The notes beneath the pieces are model-generated. The model had not been told where the DNA came from. It ran no database searches and worked only from the letters and a program-made list of their open reading frames with translations. The position numbers and the translations under genes were made by a program. Below, in pieces: positions 43,764 through 52,573 of a stretch of 64,000 nucleotides of DNA. Positions within the stretch are counted from its first letter, which is position 1; each line of letters starts with the position of its first letter. Origin of the DNA: Candidatus Chlorobium masyuteum (GTDB lineage Bacteria > Bacteroidota > Chlorobiia > Chlorobiales > Chlorobiaceae); assembly GCF_011601315.1 (NCBI RefSeq), contig NZ_JAAORA010000003.1, positions 1 to 64,000 of the forward strand. The letters run 5' to 3'.

Positions 43764-44528
43764 ATGCTGAAAGTCCGTCGCAGCAGGCTCTATACCCTGT
43801 GGTTCGGGTGGTACTCCCGCCGCCAGTTCAGACGGTATTTTAATTCGGTCCGCGTCTTTATGCCGTCAGGAGTGCTGGATATGGATCCCGGCACTCCGGT
43901 TATTTTTTATGCCAATCATGCCTACTGGTGGGATGGCTTCTGGTCACAGCTCTGCACCGAGGAGTATTTCCATCAGAACCTTCATATCATTATCGAGTAT
44001 CAGCAGTTACACCAGCATCGGTTTTTTACCCGTATTGGCGCTTTTTCTCTTGACCGTTCACGCCCGAGAACACTTCCGGCTACGCTTCGTTATGCGGCTG
44101 AGCTGCTTACTGCCGATTCTGACCGCCAGAATGCGCTCTGGATTTTTCCCCAGGGAAAGATTGAGCATGTAGACAAACGGCCACTCTTCTTTTTCAAGGG
44201 TACAGCTTCAATACTTTCAAAGGTAGTTGAAAAAACAGGCCGGATTTACCTGGTTTCTGTTGTCAGCAGGATTGATTATCTCGAAGAGCAGAAGCCGGAA
44301 CTCTTTCTCTCTTTCATGGCGCCGCTTCTTGTTACGGCTGAAACCTATACGGGTCCGGATGAGCTTACCGTATCCATGCAGAGTATAACCGAGAGTCATC
44401 TCGACGAGCTTACGTCGAGAATTTCCGATCGCAATCTTGATGACGCAAAGATCCTGCTCAAAGGGGGCTCCTCAATAAATCGAAGGGTTGAAAAGATCAG
44501 GAGAGTGCTGCATCTGGATAGAGCATAG
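43764..44528 (+). CDS. PlsC-like acyltransferase
   Basis: 254 residues from ATG 43764, 7 nt after the aminotransferase stop. The acyltransferase catalytic motif is NHAYWWDG (NH-x4-D), then IGAFSLDRSRPRTLP and FPQGKIEHVDKRPLFFFKG (the GKIEH region resembles the EGTR motif position). It could act on lysophospholipids, or resemble the chlorobactene-glucoside acyltransferase class of green sulfur bacteria; sequence alone does not decide. No clear membrane anchor. Confidence 0.8.
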   Translation: MLKVRRSRLYTLWFGWYSRRQFRRYFNSVRVFMPSGVLDMDPGTPVIFYANHAYWWDGFWSQLCTEEYFHQNLHIIIEYQQLHQHRFFTRIGAFSLDRSRPRTLPATLRYAAELLTADSDRQNALWIFPQGKIEHVDKRPLFFFKGTASILSKVVEKTGRIYLVSVVSRIDYLEEQKPELFLSFMAPLLVTAETYTGPDELTVSMQSITESHLDELTSRISDRNLDDAKILLKGGSSINRRVEKIRRVLHLDRA

Positions 44529-44531
44529 GCT

Positions 44532-44684
44532 GGTGCTTTTTTGTTTTATTCGCCGCATCTAAAGAGGTGCAGGGTTCCAAAAATAGTGTAAATTTGCATA
44601 CCTTGGAGGCAGCATGAATCAAATGCATGGCAAGTGAAGCGCAGTGATTGATTGCCTTGCTGCCGGGATTAAAACCAAAGCACC
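44532..44684. ncRNA. Candidate structured RNA, about 153 nt, strand not settled
   Basis: Terminal arms GGTGCTTT (44532-44539) and AAAGCACC (44677-44684) are complementary over 8 bp. Inside are nested stems GGCAGCA/TGCTGCC (44608-44614 with 44658-44664) and AATCAA/TTGATT (44617-44622 with 44648-44653), plus a third stem AGGT-GCA/TGC-at-ACCT (44565-44603). The result is a closed three-stem structure similar in outline to a 6S-like RNA, but no family signature is visible. On the plus strand GGTGCTTTTTTG could also be a terminator tail of the acyltransferase gene. Confidence 0.35.
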
Positions 44685-44774
44685 TTATATAACGTCCACA
44701 AGACATTTAAGTTGTTATTGTAATATTGTTTAATGCGCAGTGGAACTCTTTCCTGCATCTCCAAACAATCTGTT

Positions 44775-45758
44775 ATGAGTAATGTTATTTGCAGTTGTCT
44801 TTTGGGTGATAATGCCAGAGTACGTCTGAGACTTTCTCAATTGCTGCACAGTGAGGTAGAGTCCCTTTACGGTGATGCTCCGGAGGAGATTTATCCTGAT
44901 ATCTGTGAAGTTGAGCTCCAGGGCTGCCGACGTGAGTTTTTTTTAAATAATACCGGAAGTGCCTTCAGTGTGGGGCAGCAGGTTATAGTTGAATCTGATG
45001 GGGGTTATGATTTCGGAGTTGTCTATTCAACAGGTCAGATTGCCAGAAAGAAGCTCCGATTGAAAGGGCTGGATAAAAACGGCCAGGAGTTCTCGGCTGT
45101 TGTGCGCTCTGCCGATGAGTTTGACAGCCAGGCAATTCTGGATCTTAAAACAAGGCAGGCCGAGATCCGAGATATCTGTCTGAACAAGATCAAAAAACAT
45201 GAACTTGACCTGAAGCTGGTCGATGTCGAGCTGCGAATGGATCAGCAGAAATTGTCGGTTTACTATACCTCTTCGCACCGGGTTGATTTCCGGACTCTTG
45301 TACGGGATCTTGCAGGCGAGTTCAAGGCGAGGATTCAGATGGTGCAGATTACAACCCGTGAGGAGGCCCGTAGGGCAAATGCCTTTGGTCCTTGCGGCTG
45401 CTTGTTGTGCTGCTCAAGCTGGCTGCAGAAAATACACGCAAATCCGTTCGCTGAAAAATCACAATATTCCGAAGCGTCCGGCAACGAGAGCCATGCGTTC
45501 AATATAACCGGGCTGTGTAACCGTCCTAAATGCTGTCTGGGTTATTCCAAACATGACAAAGGGTGTCAGCACCACTCATCAGCCCCGTCACAGCTGCCTG
45601 CAGTGGGCAGCAGGGTTTCAACTCCCGAAGGCGCCGCAGTTGTTGAGAGCATTGACCCGCAGAAAAAACTGGTATGGCTCCATTATGAAAAAAGTGATCA
45701 GAAGCGCAAATACCCGATTGAAAAATTCAATGCTCTGTTCATTAAAAAACAGGCGTAA
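44775..45758 (+). CDS. ricT: PSP1/RicT-like Fe-S protein
   Basis: 327 residues from ATG 44775 (an earlier in-frame ATG is at 44733). The PSP1 domain is visible: YDFGVVYSTGQIARKKLRLKG, NKIKKHELDLKLVDVELRMDQQKLSVYYTSSHRVDFRTLVRDLAGEFKARI, then cysteine clusters FGPCGCLLCCSSWL and LCNRPKCCLGYSK. The cysteines match the RicT (YaaT) Fe-S protein pattern. Family members support RNase Y-linked RNA turnover in Bacillus; in this lineage the role is uncertain. metG starts 93 nt later. Confidence 0.85.
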   Translation: MSNVICSCLLGDNARVRLRLSQLLHSEVESLYGDAPEEIYPDICEVELQGCRREFFLNNTGSAFSVGQQVIVESDGGYDFGVVYSTGQIARKKLRLKGLDKNGQEFSAVVRSADEFDSQAILDLKTRQAEIRDICLNKIKKHELDLKLVDVELRMDQQKLSVYYTSSHRVDFRTLVRDLAGEFKARIQMVQITTREEARRANAFGPCGCLLCCSSWLQKIHANPFAEKSQYSEASGNESHAFNITGLCNRPKCCLGYSKHDKGCQHHSSAPSQLPAVGSRVSTPEGAAVVESIDPQKKLVWLHYEKSDQKRKYPIEKFNALFIKKQA

Positions 45759-45851
45759 TGCAGCAGGCACCAGCGGGCTCCGGCCCGGCATCTGCCTGTA
45801 ATTCAGCCGTTTAACAACGCTCCCATTCATAACGCTCTCTATCTGTCCAGC

Positions 45852-47960
45852 ATGTCTCATTTCAAAAGAACTCTTGTCACAACGGCTCTTCCCTATGCCA
45901 ATGGACCGGTTCATCTCGGTCATCTTGCGGGGGTTTATCTTCCTGCGGATATCTATGTCCGCTATAAACGGCTGAAGGGTGAGGATATTCTTCATATAGG
46001 CGGTTCTGATGAACATGGCGTACCGATAACCATTACGGCCGAAAGGGAAGGCATCTCCCCTCAGGATGTTGTTGACCGCTATCACCGCATGAACCTTGAT
46101 GCATTCCGCAAGTGCGCTATCTCTTTTGACTATTATGGTAGAACATCATCAGCCACTCATCATGCAACCGCCCAGGAGTTTTTCACCGAGATAGAGCACA
46201 AAGGCATTTTCAACAAGAAGACGGAAAAGCTCTTTTTTGACAGGAAAGCCGATCGCTTCCTTTCCGACCGGTACGTTACCGGAACCTGTCCGATCTGTAA
46301 TAATCCGGAAGCCAACGGTGATCAGTGTGAACAGTGCGGCACTCATTTGAGTCCCCTTGAACTGATCAATCCGAAGAGCAAGCTTTCAGATGAAACTCCC
46401 GAGCTTCGCGATACCATGCACTGGTTTTTCCCGCTCGGCAGGTTTCAGCCGCAGCTTGAAGCCTATGTGAACAGCCATGAGGATGAGTGGCGCTCAAATG
46501 TTGTCAATTACAGTCGCACCTGGCTGAAGCAGGGGCTCAATGACCGTGCCATAACCCGCGACCTGAACTGGGGAATAGCGGTTCCTCTTGACAGCGATGA
46601 AGCCCAGGGGAAGGTGCTCTATGTCTGGTTTGATGCCGTACTCGGCTATATCTCTTTTACCAGGGAGTGGGCACAGGAGCAGGGGAGCCCTGACCGCTGG
46701 AAAGAGTACTGGCAGGACCCTGAAAGCCGTCTTGTTCATTTTATCGGCAAGGATAACGTTGTCTTCCATACCCTGATGTTTCCGGCAATTCTGATGGCCT
46801 GGAATGAAGGGCGCCAGAGCGAATGCTACAATCTTGCTGACAATATTCCGGCTTCGGAATTCATGAATTTCGAGGGAAGAAAGTTCTCGAAATCAAGGAA
46901 TTATGCGGTCTATCTCGGGGAGTTTCTTGAGAAGTTCCCGGCCGATACGCTCCGTTACAGCATTGCCATGAACTATCCTGAGAACAAGGATACCGATTTC
47001 AGCTGGCAGGACTTCCAGAACCGAACCAACGGTGAACTGGCCGATACCCTCGGTAACTTCATCAAACGATCCATTGACTTTACCAATGCCCGTTTTGATG
47101 GCGAGGTTCCGTATGCCTGCACCTTCGACGAGTGGAACACACTCGGTATAAACTGGCAGGAGCTTCTGAGCCAGATCGATCAGGCATTTGAACAGTTTCA
47201 TTTCAGGGATGCTCTCTCTCTTGGAATGGAGATAGCAAGGGCGGCAAACCGCTTTCTCACAGAGGCGGAACCATGGAAAGTTATCAAGAGTGACCGGGAG
47301 GCTGCTGCCAAAACTATGGCCCTTTCACTCAATCTCTGTCATGCGCTTGCTGTTGCGCTCTACCCGGTTATCCCCGGGACCAGTAACCGTATCTATGCCA
47401 TGCTCGGCTTTTCTGGTACCATTGACGACCTGTTGACCCATGGCCACTCCCTCAGTGAATCACTGCTCCGCCCCATGCTTGAAAAAGGACACCGGCTCCG
47501 TGGAGATTCTGAAATTCTCTTTACGAAAATTGAGGATTCCGATATTGCTCCTGAACTCCGGAAAATAGAGCTGCTGGTGGCCGAAGCAGAAAAACGCGAA
47601 TCAGGCGCTCAGCAGCAGAAGATGGAGTTCAAACCGGTCATCTCATTTGATGATTTTCTCAAAGTTGATTTGCGGGTTGCCCGTGTTATCGCAGCCGAAA
47701 AAGTTAAAAAAGCAGGGAAGCTGCTGAAACTCCAGCTCCAGGTGGGCTCAGTGACAAAGCAGGTGCTTGCGGGTATAGCAAAAAATTACTCTCCCGAAGA
47801 GATGGTGGGTAAAAATGTTGTTCTTGTCGCCAATCTTGCTGATCGTACCATCCGTGATGAACACTCCGAAGGGATGATTCTGGCCGTTGAAGGCCCGGAC
47901 GGAAAGCTTTTCGTTGTGGAACCTGCCGGAGAGGAAATAAATGGCCGGCAAATACAATAA
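45852..47960 (+). CDS. metG: Methionyl-tRNA synthetase
   Basis: 702 residues. The class I HIGH motif appears as VHLGHLAGVYLPADIY, the zinc knuckle as CPICNNPEANGDQCEQCG, and KMSKS as GRKFSKSRNYAVYL. The C-terminal OB-fold tRNA-binding domain (FDDFLKVDLRVARVIAAEKVKKAGKLLKLQL) is present, so it is the dimeric long form. It is followed after 45 bp by the initiator tRNA gene. Confidence 0.95.
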   Translation: MSHFKRTLVTTALPYANGPVHLGHLAGVYLPADIYVRYKRLKGEDILHIGGSDEHGVPITITAEREGISPQDVVDRYHRMNLDAFRKCAISFDYYGRTSSATHHATAQEFFTEIEHKGIFNKKTEKLFFDRKADRFLSDRYVTGTCPICNNPEANGDQCEQCGTHLSPLELINPKSKLSDETPELRDTMHWFFPLGRFQPQLEAYVNSHEDEWRSNVVNYSRTWLKQGLNDRAITRDLNWGIAVPLDSDEAQGKVLYVWFDAVLGYISFTREWAQEQGSPDRWKEYWQDPESRLVHFIGKDNVVFHTLMFPAILMAWNEGRQSECYNLADNIPASEFMNFEGRKFSKSRNYAVYLGEFLEKFPADTLRYSIAMNYPENKDTDFSWQDFQNRTNGELADTLGNFIKRSIDFTNARFDGEVPYACTFDEWNTLGINWQELLSQIDQAFEQFHFRDALSLGMEIARAANRFLTEAEPWKVIKSDREAAAKTMALSLNLCHALAVALYPVIPGTSNRIYAMLGFSGTIDDLLTHGHSLSESLLRPMLEKGHRLRGDSEILFTKIEDSDIAPELRKIELLVAEAEKRESGAQQQKMEFKPVISFDDFLKVDLRVARVIAAEKVKKAGKLLKLQLQVGSVTKQVLAGIAKNYSPEEMVGKNVVLVANLADRTIRDEHSEGMILAVEGPDGKLFVVEPAGEEINGRQIQ

Positions 47961-48005
47961 ATGTTTGCAACTGAAGTTAATTTGCGTACATTGTAAGCAC
48001 AACAT

Positions 48006-48081
<76 letters not shown>

Positions 48082-48087
48082 GTAAAG

Positions 48088-48117
48088 AAAGCCGCCTGCA
48101 ACATGGTGGCTTTTTTG
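48088..48117 (+). terminator. Rho-independent terminator after the initiator tRNA
   Basis: GCCGCC/GGTGGC stem around TGCAACAT, preceded by AAA and followed by a T6 run. It ends the tRNA transcript (48091-48110 stem, Ts from 48111). Confidence 0.88.
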
Positions 48118-48262
48118 TTTTCACCTCTTCGGAGTCCGGAGTGCCTCCTCAACCGCTTCAGGTTGATCATTGGGTATAGTCGGAAAATCCGGTTACCTTG
48201 GTGTTGATACCTGCTCATTTCCTCACAACTGCACGGGACTCTCCGTGACGAGCTATGTTGTT

Positions 48263-49525
48263 ATGACTGAAGAGACTCTTCATCCTGCGGCTTGCAGCTA
48301 TTGTGCACAAAAGGTTCTGCGGCTCATCTCGCTCTGTACGTTTGCGCTCCTCTTCCTTTTTTTGCCGCTTTCACTCCGTGCAGAGATCCTGCGCTGCGGC
48401 ATTGACCGGCTTGAAGCATCAGCATTCAAGGAGCTTTCAGGTATGAGGGTTGCTCTTATTACCAACGTGGCAGGTGTGAACCGCAACGGGGAGGCTGACT
48501 ACCTTCTCATGCTCCGCAGTGGCGTCAACCTGAAGTTTCTTATGGCCCCTGAGCACGGTTTTTCAGCCGATATCGAAGCAGGCCGGATGATAGCAAATAC
48601 CGTTGTAGCCAATGCACTTCCGGTCTATTCGCTTTACGGTGCCACAAAAAAACCTGATCCGTCACAGTTGAAGGAGTTGGATATTCTTGTTTTTGATCTT
48701 CAGGATGTCGGCTCGCGCTGTTATACCTATATCTCAACCATGAAGAGTGCCATGGAGGCGTGTGAGGAGGCCGGTATAGCGTTCATGGTACTTGATCGCC
48801 CCAATCCGGTTATCCCTCTTCATCAGGAGGGATTTATGGTGGAAAAAGGGTATGACTCCTTTGTCGGTGCCGTCAATATTCCCTTTATTCACGCCATGAC
48901 GGTCGGAGAGATTGCCCTTTTGCTGAAGGAGCAGCGGTTTAAAAAACTTGACCTGCGGGTGATCACGATGCAGGGGTATAGCCGGGATCGGTTTGGTGAT
49001 GAGTATCAGGGATTCAGATTTGTAACGCCTTCACCAAATATCCGAAACGTCAACACGGCACTGCTCTATCCTGCAACAGTCTTTCTTGAAGCAACAACAA
49101 TAAGCGAGGGACGCGGAACCGATGCGCCTTTTTTGCAGTTCGGAGCCCCCTTTATCAACAGCAGTGAGCTGGCTCTGGCTCTCAATGCATACCGGTTGGC
49201 CGGGGTTACTGTTCATCCTGTCACGTTCACTCCCCGCTCAAACAAGTATCAGGGAGAGCTTTGCCATGGATTGAAACTCTCCCTTACCGACAGGAAACGC
49301 TTTCGTCCATTCAGAACCGCCGCCGCTCTTCTGCTTGAGCTTGAGCGTCTCTATCCCGGAAGGGTTGTCAAGGAGGGCAGATTTTTTGACCTGCTTGCCG
49401 GTACGCCCCGTTTCAGGGAGATGATCACAAGGCAGATGCCGCTTGAAAAAATCATGGAAGAGAGCTCTCGGCAGATCGAACAGTTCAACCGGACCACCCC
49501 CGCACCATCATATCTTTATCGCTGA
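48263..49525 (+). CDS. DUF1343/NamZ-like exported glycosidase
   Basis: 420 residues from ATG 48263; the frame to 48170 has no supporting site. A hydrophobic segment at ~20-38 (LISLCTFALLFLFLPLSL) gives export or anchoring. The domain is DUF1343: LITNVAGVNRNGEADYLLM, FLMAPEHGFSADIEAG, VFDLQDVGSRCYTYISTM, VLDRPNPVIP, NTALLYPATVFLEATTISEGRGTDAPF and NKYQGELCHGLKL. Some members (NamZ) are exo-beta-N-acetylmuramidases in peptidoglycan recycling; that activity is inferred. One base separates its stop from the convergent gene. Confidence 0.83.
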   Translation: MTEETLHPAACSYCAQKVLRLISLCTFALLFLFLPLSLRAEILRCGIDRLEASAFKELSGMRVALITNVAGVNRNGEADYLLMLRSGVNLKFLMAPEHGFSADIEAGRMIANTVVANALPVYSLYGATKKPDPSQLKELDILVFDLQDVGSRCYTYISTMKSAMEACEEAGIAFMVLDRPNPVIPLHQEGFMVEKGYDSFVGAVNIPFIHAMTVGEIALLLKEQRFKKLDLRVITMQGYSRDRFGDEYQGFRFVTPSPNIRNVNTALLYPATVFLEATTISEGRGTDAPFLQFGAPFINSSELALALNAYRLAGVTVHPVTFTPRSNKYQGELCHGLKLSLTDRKRFRPFRTAAALLLELERLYPGRVVKEGRFFDLLAGTPRFREMITRQMPLEKIMEESSRQIEQFNRTTPAPSYLYR

Positions 49526-49526
49526 T

Positions 49527-50645
49527 CTATCTCGGAATGGCTGTCCGTCCCTGCAGTCCCTGTTTGGAGAGCAGTACCTGCCAGAGCTGAATGGAACGGG
49601 CCCGGAAGGCTCCGGCAAAACTCAGAAGGTAGTAGCGCCACATGCGGTGAAACCGTTCACTGTATCCTGATTGCAGTTCAGGCCATGACTGTTCAAACTT
49701 TTCATACCAGGCCTTGAGCGTCAGCGCGTAATCATGGGTAAAAACATGCCAGTCTTCGAGCATGAAAAGCCCTTCATAGCTTTCCGAGATCTGGCTTGCA
49801 GAAGGGAGCATGGAGTTCGGAAAAATATACTTGCAGCTCCATGGATCACCATTGGTGCATGGCTGATTGCTGCCGATGGTGTGCAGCAGGGTCAAACCGT
49901 CCCGTTTCAGGCACCGGTTGACGATTTCGAAATAGTGGCGATAGTTTTTATACCCCACATGCTCAAACATGCCGATAGAGTATACCCGGTCAAAAGAACC
50001 ATGAAGATCACGATAGTCCATCAGCTCTATGTTGACCGGCATTCCGGCACATTGTTCCCTGGCGATTTTAGCCTGTTCGCTTGAAACAGTCAGCGCCGTT
50101 ACGGATACATCGTAGTGCTCTGCAGCATAGCGGGCAGCACCACCCCAACCGCACCCGATATCAAGCAGTTTCATACCGGGCTGAAGTTGCAGTTTGTCGA
50201 ACACCAGACGGAGTTTGTTTTTTTGAGCCTCGTCAAGGCTGGTGGTCTCTTTCCAGTAACCGCAACTGTAAATCATCCGATTATCGAGCATGGCCTTAAA
50301 CAGGTCGTTACCGGTATTGTAATGGGTCTCACCCACAGCAAATGCCCGGGAAGGACACTGGAGGTTGAGGATTTTACCGATATATTTATTGATCTTGTCA
50401 GCCACGGTAACCACTTTTTCATCCACTCTCGAAGAGAGCAGCCTGAAAAAAAACGCTTCGAGGTCATCGCACTCCCACTGACCATCCATATAGGACTCGC
50501 CAAGCCCCAGGCTTCCTTCGGTGATGACCCGACGGTAGACACTCGCGTTATGTATCTGAACATCCCAGGGCCGATTACCCCCGATGAGGATATCGGCAGA
50601 GCCGAACAGCCGTTCAAGCTCTCTTTTGAAGAAGGTGTCAACCAT
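49527..50645 (-). CDS. Cyclopropane-fatty-acyl-phospholipid synthase paralogue A
   Basis: 372 residues. SAM-dependent methyltransferase fold: MKLLDIGCGWGGAARYAAEHYDVSVTALTVSSEQ, then YRDLHGSFDRVYSIGMFEHVGYKNYRHYF and LLHTIGSNQPCTNGDPWSCKYIFPNSMLPSASQI. The N-terminus VDTFFKRELERLFGSADILIGGNRPWDVQIHN is close to that of the next gene. Adds a methylene or methyl group to unsaturated membrane lipids. It lies 30 bp downstream of its paralogue and is probably cotranscribed. Confidence 0.88.
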   Translation of the reverse strand: MVDTFFKRELERLFGSADILIGGNRPWDVQIHNASVYRRVITEGSLGLGESYMDGQWECDDLEAFFFRLLSSRVDEKVVTVADKINKYIGKILNLQCPSRAFAVGETHYNTGNDLFKAMLDNRMIYSCGYWKETTSLDEAQKNKLRLVFDKLQLQPGMKLLDIGCGWGGAARYAAEHYDVSVTALTVSSEQAKIAREQCAGMPVNIELMDYRDLHGSFDRVYSIGMFEHVGYKNYRHYFEIVNRCLKRDGLTLLHTIGSNQPCTNGDPWSCKYIFPNSMLPSASQISESYEGLFMLEDWHVFTHDYALTLKAWYEKFEQSWPELQSGYSERFHRMWRYYLLSFAGAFRARSIQLWQVLLSKQGLQGRTAIPR

Positions 50646-50675
50646 ACTCTTCGACAGTTTAGCATCATCCGGAAG

Positions 50676-51794
50676 CTATCTCGGAACCCGGAACTCCTCT
50701 TCAATTCCGTTCTTTGAATAGAGCAGTTGCCACAACTGTACATGGCGTGCCCTGAAGGAGCCTGCGGCACTGAGCAGATAGTAGCGCCACATGCGATGGA
50801 AACGCTCATCATACCCAAGTGAAAGCGCTGCCCAGTTATCTTCAATATTCGAGTGCCAGGCCTTGAGGGTGCGATAGTAGTCATGGCCGAAAGAGTGCCA
50901 ATCTTCAACTATAAGCGCTCCTTCGGCTGCAGCGGTCAAATGGCTGGCTGAAGGGAGCATGGAGTTGGGGAAAATGTATTTACTGGTCCATGGATCGGTA
51001 TTTGTTCCTGAACGGTTGCTTCCGATGGTGTGCAGGAGAAAGAGTCCGTCATGAGCAAGATGGTTGCGGACAATCTGAAAGTAGTTGCGGTAATTCTTGT
51101 GACCGACATGCTCAAACATGCCGATGGAGTAGATCCGGTCATAGCTTCCGCTGATATCCCGGTAATCAGAGAGCTTTATCTCAACAGGGACTCCCCGGCA
51201 GAGCTCCCTTGCCAGTTTAGCCTGCTCGCTTGAAATGGTAATGCCGGTTACCGTAACTCCATAGTTTTCCGCAGCAAAGCGTGCAGCCCCTCCCCATCCA
51301 CACCCTATATCAAGCACCTTCATTCCGGGTTTCAGCATCAGTTTTTCGCAAACCAGATGCAGCTTCTTCTCCTGCGCATCGTCAAGAGTCAAGGCCTCTT
51401 TCCAATATGCGCAACTGTAGATCATCTGCCGGTCGAGCATCATCGAATAAAGGTCGTTACCGATATTGTAATGGGTTTCGCCGACAGTATATGCTCTTGC
51501 TGGATTCTGAAGGTTGATGACTTTGCCAAGCACTCCATTGAGCAGACGGGGAAGGCCGGAAAGCTGTTTTTCAACTCCGGCCCTGAGGATGCGGTAAAAA
51601 AACTCATCAAGAGCGGGAGAGTCCCACCAGCCATCCATATAGGACTCACCGGCTCCAAGATGTGCTTCCGAGAGGACACGCCGATAAAAGCGGTCGTCAT
51701 GAACCGTAATATCCCATGGGGCACTGCCGTTGACGGTAATGCCTGCCGAAGAAAGAAGATCTGAAAGACGGTGTTTGAAAAAATTACTGCCCAT
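50676..51794 (-). CDS. Cyclopropane-fatty-acyl-phospholipid synthase paralogue B
   Basis: 372 residues, the same length as its downstream neighbour and plainly a tandem duplicate: MKVLDIGCGWGGAARFAAENYGVTVTGITISSEQ, SDYRDISGSYDRIYSIGMFEHVGHKNYRNYF and LLHTIGSNRSGTNTDPWTSKYIFPNSMLPSASHL. Both keep the SAM loop and the CFA-family Glu in FEHVG. It is the first gene of the pair. Whether the two differ in substrate is unknown. Confidence 0.88.
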   Translation of the reverse strand: MGSNFFKHRLSDLLSSAGITVNGSAPWDITVHDDRFYRRVLSEAHLGAGESYMDGWWDSPALDEFFYRILRAGVEKQLSGLPRLLNGVLGKVINLQNPARAYTVGETHYNIGNDLYSMMLDRQMIYSCAYWKEALTLDDAQEKKLHLVCEKLMLKPGMKVLDIGCGWGGAARFAAENYGVTVTGITISSEQAKLARELCRGVPVEIKLSDYRDISGSYDRIYSIGMFEHVGHKNYRNYFQIVRNHLAHDGLFLLHTIGSNRSGTNTDPWTSKYIFPNSMLPSASHLTAAAEGALIVEDWHSFGHDYYRTLKAWHSNIEDNWAALSLGYDERFHRMWRYYLLSAAGSFRARHVQLWQLLYSKNGIEEEFRVPR

Positions 51795-51867
51795 GGTGCC
51801 AACCTCTCCTTTTAGTGTGAAGTGTGGTAGTCGCTCTCTGGGCTACTGTGTAATATAGCGGTATTTC

Positions 51868-52440
51868 TCAGGATTTTTTAGGGCGGCCTCTCTTTTTTAT
51901 TCCTGAATCCTTAACAGCGGGAGGATCCGAAAGCTCAGCCTGACCCGTTATCTCGTCAGGATCGACAAGCGTATCATCGAGAGTATCATCATGCAGGTCA
52001 TGCTCAGCAATAAGATCAAGCTCTTCACACAGTTCATCGACTGCTTCGTAGGCAGGAGTTGCAGCTTTACCCCTTGGGCCACGCTTGCCCTTCATCGCAG
52101 GTTCAATAAGGGTCATTACCTCATTGATTGATGAAAAGATATAGAGCTGTTTATCGAGATTTGTCAGCTTGAGGAGGTCTTTGATCTGCTGACACAGAGA
52201 GACGAAAATAGCCAGACCGTGTGATTGATTGGCCAGTTGATGGGCAAGCAGCATTGAGCTTATGCCGCATGAATCAATAGCTTTCACAAGAGAGAAATCA
52301 ATGATAAGATTTTTGCTGTTCTCATGAATAACAAGGCTGTCAATGATCTCTTTGAATGCACTGCCATGACGAAAATCGAATACATCTTCCTCAATTTTCA
52401 GGATAGTTAACTCTTTGCGGGTTGAAATTGAGTGTTTCAT
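51868..52440 (-). CDS. STAS-domain anti-anti-sigma-like protein with an AT-hook-like tail
   Basis: 190 residues. Residues ~5-105 form a STAS domain: FDFRHGSAFKEIIDSLVIHENSKNLIIDFSLVKAIDSCGISSMLLAH, with Ser in IDSCG at the usual phosphorylation site. Residues ~115-190 are an unusual extension: basic (KGKRGPRGK), then acidic (DDTLDDTLVDPDE), ending KKRGRPKKS, an AT-hook-like GRP core. It may bind nucleic acid or a partner; no anti-sigma kinase is adjacent. Confidence 0.8.
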   Translation of the reverse strand: MKHSISTRKELTILKIEEDVFDFRHGSAFKEIIDSLVIHENSKNLIIDFSLVKAIDSCGISSMLLAHQLANQSHGLAIFVSLCQQIKDLLKLTNLDKQLYIFSSINEVMTLIEPAMKGKRGPRGKAATPAYEAVDELCEELDLIAEHDLHDDTLDDTLVDPDEITGQAELSDPPAVKDSGIKKRGRPKKS

Positions 52441-52573
52441 AACGATACTACCGGTTGGCCTTACTTGTAAACCGCTGGAAGTGGCGATTTACAAAGTCAA
52501 AAAGGCATGCGTTGTCTCTGTGATAAACCCGCCGAACAGGGGTTGGTGATAATAACCGGCATACTATTTCTGG

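Noticed and set aside
44497-44706. A 69-codon minus-strand frame across the structured intergenic segment
   Set aside because: No ribosome site or family; the strong inverted repeats give a better explanation of the segment.
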